DNA from: SPDF01 sp963699825
GTDB taxonomy: Bacteria; Gemmatimonadota; Gemmatimonadetes; Gemmatimonadales; GWC2-71-9
Direction: 5' to 3'
Assembly: GCA_963699825.1 (NCBI GenBank)
Contig: CAVOVI010000001.1
Coordinates: 540,266 to 604,265 of the forward strand
DNA length: 64,000 nucleotides
The notes beneath the pieces are model-generated. The model saw nothing but the letters and a program-made list of their open reading frames with translations, had not been told where the DNA came from and ran no database searches. This document shows positions 56,541 to 64,000 of the stretch, in pieces. A program made the translations under genes and the position numbers. Position 1 is the first letter of the stretch. Every line of letters starts with the position of its first letter.

Positions 56541-59500
56541 ATGGATTCAACTGGAACCGCATTGGCCGACAGCAGGCGCCTACTGGGCCGAGCAACTGCG
56601 CGAGGCCTGGGGCATCGAGGGCGAGCTGCATCCCTTGTCGGGCGAGCTCGACCTGAACTTCCGGGTCGTCGCCCGCGACGGCCGGCAGTTCGTCCTCAAG
56701 GTCATGCGGACCTCGGCCGACGAGGCCTTCGTGGACATGCTCTGCGCCGCGCACCTCCACATCCGTTCGCGCGACGGCTCGGTACCGGTACCCGGAAGTG
56801 GTCCCCCTCCCCGCCGGAGCGCTCCGCTGTGCTCACGGCCCGATCCGGCCGGCGACGCCCGCATCCTCTGGCTGCTCTCCATGCTGGACGGTCAGGTGTA
56901 TGCCACCTGCCGCCCCCACCCGCTCATCCTGAGTCGCGACCTCGGTGGCTGCGTGGCCCGAATGGACCGTGCGCTGGCCGACTTCGCCCATCCGGCCCTC
57001 GAACGGGAACTGAAGTGGGACCTGCGCCATGCCGGGTGGGTTTCCGACCACCTCGACGCCATCGCTGACCCGGCCCGCCGCGCGCTGCTGAACGAGGTGT
57101 TGGCCCGGCACGCACAGCTGCTGCCGGCGCTGCTGGGACAACCGCGAACTCCCATTCACAACGACGTCAACGACTACAACATCCTGGTTGCGACCGGGAC
57201 GGATGGCTCGCCACGAATCAGCGGGCTGCTCGACCTCGGCGATCTCGTCTCGGGTCCCGTCGTCGCGGAGGTTGCCATCGCCGCGGCGTACGTCGCACTC
57301 GATCATCCGTATCCGGAACGCGCCATCGCGGCGCTGGTCGCCGGCTACCACGCGGTCACACCGCTTTCCGGCGACCAGATCGACATGATCTGGCCCCTGC
57401 TCCGGACCCGGCTCGCGCTGAGTGTCGTCATCGCGGCCCTCACGCAGAAGGAGCGACCGGACGATCCCTATGTCGTCATCTCCGAGGCACCGGCGTGGCG
57501 GTATCTCGAGCGGTCAGCTGGCCTTCCCGAGCCTCGCATGACCGCCCAGTTCCGCGCCGCCTGTGGACTCCCCGCCACCGACAGCGCCGGCCGCGTGCCG
57601 AAGTGGCTCGACTCCGCACGAGGGTCGTTTGCGCCGGTGGTCTTCGCCGATCTCACCGCGGCCCCGGTCTGCTCGCTGGCCATCGCCGAGACGGCGGTAC
57701 CGCAGGACCTCACGCGGATGAGCGATGCGGAAGCGCTGGCACTCGGCCCTGATGTCGAAGGCAACGACGCCTGGATCGGTCGCTACGGCGAGCCGCGCGG
57801 CGTGTATACCGATGCCGCGTTTCGGGCGGATGCCTACCGCGGCTCCGCGCGACGCACGGTGCATCTCGGCGTGGACATCTTCATGACGGCGGGGACTCCG
57901 GTACACGCGCCGATGGATGCCGTGGTGGAGGCCGTCGAGTACCGTAGCTGGGCATCTCGATTACGGCGGCATGGTCGTCCTGCGACACACGACCCCGGAC
58001 GGGGACGAGTTCGTGACGCTCTACGGCCACCTCTCCCCGGCCTCGATTCGCCATCTCGCACGGGGCCAGCGCGTGGTGAAGGGATCCCCCTTCGCATCCC
58101 TCGGGGCGCCCGAGGAGAACGGCGGATGGCAGCCACACCTGCATTTCCAGCTCGCCGTAGCTCCCGACGCGATGCCTGCCAACTGGCCCGGCGTCGCCGA
58201 CCCCGACGACCTCGACCTGTGGCAGGCGCTCTGCCCGAATCCGGCCGCCCTCCTGAACCTGGGCGACGATCGCGTGGCGTACCGTCCCCTTGATCCCACG
58301 ACCATCGAGGAGCAGCGGCACGCCCACTTCGCGACCAACCTCCGGCTGAGCTACTCCGACCCTTGTCTCTTCGTGCGCGGGTGGCGGACCCATCTCTACG
58401 ACCAGTGGGGGCGACCGCACCTCGACGCGTACAACAACGTGCCGCATGTGGGACACGCGCATCCGCGACTCACGGCCGTGGCGTGCGATCAGCTCGCGCG
58501 CCTCAACACAAACACGCGATACCTTCACCCTGCGCAGGTGGAATTCGCGGAGGCACTCCTCGCGAAGCTGCCGTCGCGCTTCTCGCACGTCTTCCTGGTC
58601 AATTCGGGCAGCGAGGCCAACGAACTGGCGCTTCGTCTGGCGCGTGCGCACGCCGGTGGCAAGGACATGGTCGTCGTGGACCACGGCTACCACGGCAACA
58701 CGACCGGCGCCATCGACCTCTCGGCGTACAAGTTCAACAAGCCGGGAGGCGGAGGCCCGCCGGACTGGGTCCATCTCGTTCCGGTCCCGGACACCTACCG
58801 CGGCGAACACCGCGGGCCCGATGCGGCGGATCGGTATGCGGACGCCGTCGATGATGCGCTCGCGCGCATTGAGGCCCGCGGCGGCCGGCTCGCGGGGTTC
58901 ATCGCGGAGACCTTTCCAAGTGTTGCGGGGCAGATCATCCCGCCAATGGGGTATCTGCCCGCGGTGTACGCGCGCATTCGCGCGGCGGGAGGGGTTTGCA
59001 TAGCGGATGAAGTCCAGACCGGCCTGGGCCGACTCGGGGCCAATTTACTGGGGCTTCGAGCAGCAGCAGGCCGACCCCGACATCGTCGTGCTCGGGAAGC
59101 CGCTGGGCAACGGCCACCCGATCGGAGCGGTCGTCACGACAGCGGACATCGCCCGCTCATTCGACAATGGGATCGAGTTCTTCTCGACCTTCGGCGGCAG
59201 CACGCTCTCGTGCCGGGTCGGAATGGAAGTGCTGCGCATCGTCGACGACGAGCAGCTGCAGGCCAAGGCCGCGGTCACCGGTGCCCACCTGCTCGCCGGA
59301 CTGGGCGCCCTGCAGAAACGCCACGACATCATCGGCGACGTGCGGGGCAGCGGGCTCTTCGTGGGCGTGGACCTCGTCGCGGATGGCGCGACGCGCGCCC
59401 CGGCCACGCGTGCGGCGCAATACGTGAAGAATCGTCTGCGCCAGGAGCGCATTCTCATCGGGACCGAGGGGCCGGCCGACAATGTGCTGAAGATCCGGCC

Positions 59501-59607
59501 ACCGCTCACGGTGGATGCGGACGACATCGATCACCTGCTCGCGACCCTCGACCGCGTGCTCGGCGAGACACCCGTCCCCAGGCCCCGAGGGAACGACGGC
59601 CCGATGA
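56541..59607 (+). CDS. Three-domain fusion: APH-like kinase, M23 peptidase and class III aminotransferase/phospho-lyase (several frame breaks)
   Basis: About 1020 residues when repaired. The first domain is an aminoglycoside-phosphotransferase-fold kinase (GELHPLSGELDLNFRV, HNDVNDYN for catalysis, LLDLGDL for metal). The middle is an M23/LytM domain with HLGVDIF, LYGHLS and HLHFQL. The third is a PLP class III enzyme with SGSEANELALRLARA, ADEVQTGLGR and the PLP lysine in LGKPLGNGHPIGAV. Lysine-site and overall style match AGXT2L phospho-lyases (phosphoethanolamine or phosphohydroxylysine), which pair naturally with an APH-type hydroxylysine-kinase-like domain. Breaks lie near 56570, 56800 (out and back), 57950, 59040 and 59580; the TGA at 59605-59607 overlaps the next ATG. 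The M23 role is unknown. Confidence 0.8.
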
Positions 59608-59961
59608 GCGTCAGTCCCTCCTTCCGGACATTCGTGCTTGAGCAGCTGGCGCGCGCCGCGCCGGACATCCGCGACCGAGTCGATGTTTGGCGGGGTCGGG
59701 ATCTACAGCGGGGAGTTCTTCTTCGCGCTGATCGACGAGGACACCGTCTATTTCAAGGTGGACGACAGCAACAGGGCGATGTTCGAGGCGGAGGGGATGG
59801 GCCCCTTCAAGCCCTACGGGCCCGACGGCGGGAGCATGCAGTACTACGCGGTGCCCGAGGCTGTGCTGGAGGACTCCGAGGTGCTGCTGGATTGGGTGGA
59901 GGCGGCGCTGGCGGTCGCACGCCGGAAGAAGACCCGCCGGCCGCGGCGTGGCAGCCGCTAA
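59604..59961 (+). CDS. TfoX/Sxy N-terminal domain protein (one frame break)
   Basis: About 119 residues: SFRTFVLEQLARAAPDIRDR, split as FRTFVLEQLAR, then SMFGGVGIYSGEFFFALIDED (split) and YFKVDD, matching the TfoX N-terminal domain. The C-terminal helix ends in a strongly basic run KKTRRPRRGSR. The frame shifts by one base near 59680. In gamma-proteobacteria Sxy activates competence genes with CRP, but single-domain relatives elsewhere have no assigned role. ATGA overlap with the fusion gene suggests joint expression. Confidence 0.82.
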
Positions 59962-59991
59962 CCGGCAGGGTTAGGTGGGGCGCGCCCTGGC

Positions 59992-61409
59992 TCAGGAGGT
60001 CAGGTAGTCGAGCACGTCCCCCGCGCTGTAGCGGGTCCGGCCCGCCAGGAACGCTCCGATGGTGCTGCAGGTCGTCGCCGCTGGTCACGAGCGGGGGTTC
60101 GACGGTGTCGTCCGCGCGGGTCTGCCCCAGGCCGATGTCGGCCATCAGTCCATTGCAGAGGCATCGGCGCCCCTCCGTGTCCTCCGCCTTGCCGCCCTTC
60201 TTCACGTAGGTATCGACCGGCTCGGCGGCGCATCGATAGCGGATCTTCCCCTCGGGTGTGTAGTACGGAATCCGGAGCGCGCCGAGATCGCAAAGCCGCT
60301 CCCGCTCCACGTCGCTGCCCGGCGCACCGGGCCAGGTCACCACCTTGAAGGGAAATCCGGTGGGCGACGCCCGCGGGTCGGTCGTGACCGTCACGTCGAC
60401 CCGGCTCGACGTGGGCCAGCACCCCGTACTTCAGTTCGTCGGCGAGCCCCGACTCGTCGCAGTAGGCGAAGAGGGTCCCGACCTGGATGCCGTTGGCCCC
60501 GGCCTCGAGCGCCTCCTGCAGGCTCCCCCGCCGGCCGGTGCCCCCTGCCAGCCAGAAGGGCAGGCCGAGCTCGGCCACCTTCGCGAGATCCACCTCGTCC
60601 CGCTCGCCGTAGAGCGGCTCGCCGCGTTCGTTGAACGTGGGCGCGCCACGCGGCGGGGCGTTGTGGCCACCGGCGGTCGGCCCCTCGATGACGAATCCGT
60701 TCACCTTGCCGCTCGCCTTGCGGGCCAGCACCGTCGCCAGCGAATTGCTGGCGATGATGGCCAGGAACTGGGGGCGCTGAAGGACCGGAGGGGTCGTGGA
60801 CCAGAATGCGGCGGGGTCCAGGGTGAGGTATTCCTCCTGACCGGACGGAAGGCCCTCCACTTCGAAGCGCAGCTTCGCGGCCTGGTGCTCGGAGAGGCGG
60901 TCCAGTGCGCCAGGAATTTCGCGGGGAATGCCGGCACCCATCAGGATCGACATCGACCCCGGCCAGCATGGCGCCGTAGAGCGCGGCCAGGGTCGGACTC
61001 TGGATCTTGGTGAGGAGATTCATCCCCACCATGCCGTCGTGGCCCTCCTTCGCCAGGTACACCTCGACGAACGCGGCCAGCACGATGACCAGCTGCCGTG
61101 CCGTGCTGGCCACCTGCTTGTCCATGGGGAGGAGCTTGTAGGGCGTGCCGGGCTGGCGGCCCTCGGGAGGAAGTACAGCCGTTCCACGTCGTCGGCGACG
61201 CCGGGAATCGGGAACGCGGCCATGGCACGCCGCATATGGCCGCCGGGATCGCCGTCCTGGAGCCGGCGCACGAGCACGGTGTCGATGGCGGTGCCGGACA
61301 CCACGCCCAGCTGCCCGCGCTGCGATACCGCCCGCGCGAGCCGCCAGTCGGAAATGCCGACGCCCATCCCACCCTGGATGATCGGGGGAATCGAGGTAGC
61401 GGCAACCAT
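59992..61409 (-). CDS. Nitronate monooxygenase/2-nitropropane dioxygenase family protein (several frame breaks)
   Basis: An FMN TIM-barrel of about 472 residues. I chose ATG 61409 because it leads into IPPIIQGGMGVGISDWRLARA; an upstream ATG (61508) gives extra sequence unlike the family. Later blocks are GTAIDTVLVRRLQDGDPGG, EGHDGMVGMNLLTKIQ, LMGAGIPREIPGALDRL, VNGFVIEGPTAGGHNAPP and GANGIQVGTLFAYCDESG. A C-terminal extension with cysteines (RCLCNGLMADIG) and the ending YSAGDVLDYLTS reach TGA at 59994-59992. Breaks lie near 61145-61170, 60950, 60400 and 60065. It may oxidise nitronates or act as an enoyl reductase-like protein. Confidence 0.78.
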
Positions 61410-61557
61410 GAGACCGAGCCTCACTTCCGGTTGGGTGACGGCGACACCAGCCACGGGCAGCGCCCCGCACTCGTGCGCCCAACGCTCCGCCTCAGTGAAT
61501 TGGAACATCAGGGACGGGTCTGGGAAGGAATTCAGCACCGATAGTCGAGACGGACCA

Positions 61558-62800
61558 TCATTCGACGGCCTTGAGCCGGGCGGCGGCCTGGGGGTACTCC
61601 GGATCGAGCTCCAGTGTCTTTCGGTACTGCACGGCTGCTTCCTTCGGCTGGCCGGTGAAGCGGTATGCCTCGCCGAGCTGGTACTGGCTCGTCGGATCGT
61701 CCGGGAAGTCGGCGGCATTGAGCTGGAACACCGCGAGCGCATCCTGGATCCGCCCCGTCTGCAGGAACTGATACCCTACCGTGATGGCACTTGCCGACGT
61801 CGCTTCCTTCGGGCGGGCGGCACGATAGGCCTTGTAGGCGGCGGCCACCGAACCATCCCCCGCCGTCGTTTCAGTCAGCACGTCGGTGAGCGAAACCAGG
61901 CGGATTCGGCGCAGCACCGAGCGGGCGGCGCCACCGTTGACGCCATTCCCTGAAATGAGCTCGTTGATCCAGAGGTCCTGACCGGAGGGCGAGACGGCGA
62001 TCCCGTTCGGCTGACTCATCAGGGCGCCAGTGGCGGGGCCATCGCTCTGTCCCTGCAGCCCAGTGCCCGCGACAACGGACACGGTGCCGTCACGCTCCAC
62101 CCGAAAGACCTGGTGACCGCGAAACTTGGTTACGTAGAAGCCGCCACGTGCATACAGCGATATGGCCGTTGCCACCGGCACCCGGCACATCCGCGAACTC
62201 CGTCGCGACACCATCGGGCGTCACCCGCACCACTTTGGTGTTGCCGAAGTTGACGACATAGAAATCGCCGCGATCATCCCTGGTGATTCCGTTGGGACAG
62301 GCAAAGAGCGGCCCCTCAACGAGTCTCGTGACCTGATGGTCGGGCCGGACGACAGTGACGTATCCGCCGCGACAATTCACCACGTACAGCCGCCCGCTGT
62401 CCCCCGCGGCGATCCCGACAGGACCAGCGAGCCCGCGCTCCGCCCACATGCTGGTCGTCCCATCGCGATCGACACGGGTGATGTAATCACCGTGGAAACT
62501 GGATTGGTATACCTCCCCTTGTGGGCCGACGGCGTTGCCGGACGAGCCGTAGAAGCCGTTGGCATAGACCTCGACCGAACTGCCAGGCGTGTACCGCCAG
62601 AGCCGGTTGCGGAAATCGGCGACGTAGACGTAGCCCAGCTTGTCCACCGCGACGCCCCCGACTGCGCCCATCCCGGGAATGGTGTCGCCGTCGAAGACGG
62701 TGAAGAGCGTATCGGGCGGGATGGTCTGCTGGGCAGAGAGAGGCACGGTGGCGACAAGGCAGAGGGCGAAGGATACGGCGTTCCGGGTCCACAGGGGCAT
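61558..62800 (-). CDS. Secreted beta-propeller (NHL-like) protein with C-terminal TPR (one frame break)
   Basis: About 413 residues. A signal peptide (FALCLVATVPLSAQ) is followed by repeated propeller units, each like GGVAVDKLGYVYVADF, VGIAAGDSGRLYVVN, NGITRDDRGDFYVVNFG and NGIAVSPSGQDLWIN. The end has two tetratricopeptide-type helices (LAVFQLNAADFPDDPTSQYQLG split, EAAVQYRKTLELDPEYPQA split). The ATG at 62800 has AAGGAG 7 bases before it. The frame breaks near 62165. Propeller-TPR secreted proteins probably bind partners or ligands; no enzyme motif seen. Confidence 0.78.
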
Positions 62801-62927
62801 CGAGGGTCTCCTTGGTGATTCCATCCCTACGGGGTCCGCAGGCCGCTGGTTCCGGCGGCACGAGCCCGGGTGGCGTGAACGCGCTCCGTACCCCATCTTG
62901 GCCTAGGACCTCCTGCGTCGAGAGATC

Positions 62928-64000
62928 ATGTCCCTGGACTTGAACCGCCTCAAGGCCGCCCTCTCGGACCGCTACCCGATCGAGCGGGAACTTGGACGTG
63001 GCGGAATGGCCACGGTCTACCTCGCTCGCGACGTGAAACACGCGCGGCAGGTCGCCATCAAGGTGCTCCACCCGGATCTCGCCGCGTTCATCGGCGCCGA
63101 GCGATTCGTGCGCGAGATCGAGATCGCGGCCCGGCTTGCCCACCCACACATCCTGCCCCTGTTCGACTCGGGTGAGGCCGACGGCTTCCTCTATTATGTC
63201 ATGCCCTATGTCGACGGGGAATCGCTGCACGACCGGTTGCAGCGGACTGGTCCCCTGCCCCTGGCCGAAGTGGTGCGCCTGACGAACAGGTGGCGTCGGC
63301 CCTGAGTTACGCCCACGAGCAGGGGGTCATCCACCGCGACATCAAGCCGGGGAACATCCTCTCAGTGGCGACCAGGCGATTGTCGCCGACTTCGGCATCG
63401 CCCGCGCCCTGGCGGCGGCGGGCGGCCCGTCGCTGACAGGCACCGGAATGGCGCTCGGCACGCCGGCCTACATGAGCCCCGAGCAGGCCTTCGGCTCGGC
63501 CTCGCATCGACACCACGACCGATGTGTACGCTCTGGGCTGCGTCGTGTACGAAATGCTGGCGGGCAACCCCCCGTTCAAAGGGTCCACGCCCCAGGCGGT
63601 GCTGGCCCAGCACGCCGTCAACGCCGTCCCAAGCCTACAGTTGAGCGATGCAGGGCTCGCGACCTCCGTGGAACGGGTCGTCTGCGGGCGCTGGCCAAGG
63701 AGCCGGACGACCGGTTTCAGACCGCGAGTGGACTTGCCCAGGCCCTCGCCGGCGCCATTACCGAGGAGGCGAGGGCGGAGGAAGTGAGTCGGAAGCGCCG
63801 CCGGCGCTGGGCCAGAGGAGCCATCGCCGTCCTCCTGATCGCCGCGCTGTCGCTGGGCGGCTGGTGGCTTCGGGGACAGATCGACCGCCCGACCGATCGA
63901 GCTTCTGGCGGTCCTGCCCGCCTCCAACATGACCCGGGACCCGGAGCAGGACTTTTTCGTCGACGGGGTGCATGAAGCGCTGGTGACGGAGCTCCAGCGC
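62928..64000 (+). CDS. Membrane-anchored Ser/Thr protein kinase, 3' end beyond the window (several frame breaks)
   Basis: A Hanks-type kinase. The P-loop is GRGGMATVYLA, the ATP lysine in VAIKVLHPDL, catalytic loop HRDIKPGNIL, then VADFGIARAL, GTPAYMSPEQ and DVYALGCVVYEMLAG. After the kinase (about 285 residues) come a basic stretch (SRKRRRRWARG), a span (AIAVLLIAALSLGGWWL) and the start of an outer domain reading LAVLPASNMTRDPEQDFFVDG, split here as LAVLPASNM and DPEQDFFVDG. That opening recurs in kinases with FlgO-like/TPR sensor parts. The frame breaks near 63290, 63360, 63505, 63690 and 63900. It is divergent from the propeller gene. Confidence 0.88.

Noticed and set aside
59992..61509. 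Upstream ATG at 61508 as the start of the nitronate monooxygenase gene
   Set aside because: It would add 33 residues unlike the family before the IIQGGMG strand; the ATG at 61409 fits the usual N-terminus.

Overview
This is a GC-rich bacterial window, densely packed and mostly free-living-heterotroph in content. The best guess for the host is a member of the Gemmatimonadota or a similar soil/water phylum. That is inferred from the style of the membrane-anchored Ser/Thr kinase at the right edge, the many secreted or lipid-anchored proteins and the set of CoA-linked catabolic genes; no rRNA or other decisive marker is present. Single-base frame breaks are very frequent. They hit indispensable genes (aspS, phoH) as well as accessory ones, so most are probably assembly or read errors rather than pseudogenes. 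Broken genes are reported as one CDS with the approximate break positions.

1-8.8 kb, plus strand: a catabolic operon for a ring-containing CoA thioester. It has three crotonases (one of them PaaG-type), an aldehyde dehydrogenase, a 3-oxoadipyl-CoA-type thiolase, a PaaA/BoxB-like diiron oxygenase, a 29-residue ORF, a glycerophosphodiester phosphodiesterase, a 3-hydroxyacyl-CoA dehydrogenase and a TIM-barrel amidohydrolase. Together they could take an aryl-CoA through ring epoxidation, ring opening, oxidation and beta-oxidation to acetyl-CoA and a dicarboxylyl-CoA.

8.8-20.9 kb: secreted proteins of unknown role, the rplU-rpmA ribosomal operon with a clear terminator, RNase G/E, an acyl-CoA dehydrogenase, a PQQ-type sugar dehydrogenase lipoprotein, a membrane glycosyltransferase and a RecQ helicase. 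A family of composite repeats (a GCGGGGAA tandem run followed by a double hairpin) sits after several stop codons here and again at 40.8 kb.

20.9-39.5 kb, minus strand: an almost gapless run, most genes overlapping by ATGA. Upstream to downstream it reads aspS, phoH, ybeY, two CNNM/CorC-like proteins, mgtE, meaB, methylmalonyl-CoA mutase large subunit, a release-factor-like (baeRF) protein, the mutase B12 subunit, an acyl-CoA carboxylase beta subunit, a subtilisin-like protease, AtuA, a small AtuA-like protein, an enoyl-CoA hydratase and a small membrane protein. This joins translation and Mg2+ functions to propionate, branched-chain or isoprenoid acyl-CoA breakdown.

39.5-48 kb: rlmN, the glyoxylate shunt pair aceB-aceA (needed for growth on the acetyl-CoA that the catabolic operons make), an AI-2E-type transporter, a cluster of tiny envelope/stress proteins and a LuxR-type response regulator.

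48-64 kb: small single-domain proteins (DUF3224, VOC, lipoprotein, methyltransferase, PPOX, phosphatase), secreted M20 and S41 peptidases, a CPBP protease, a three-domain kinase-M23-aminotransferase fusion followed by TfoX, a nitronate monooxygenase, a propeller-TPR secreted protein and the start of a membrane Ser/Thr kinase. No tRNA, rRNA, CRISPR array, insertion sequence or prophage was recognised.
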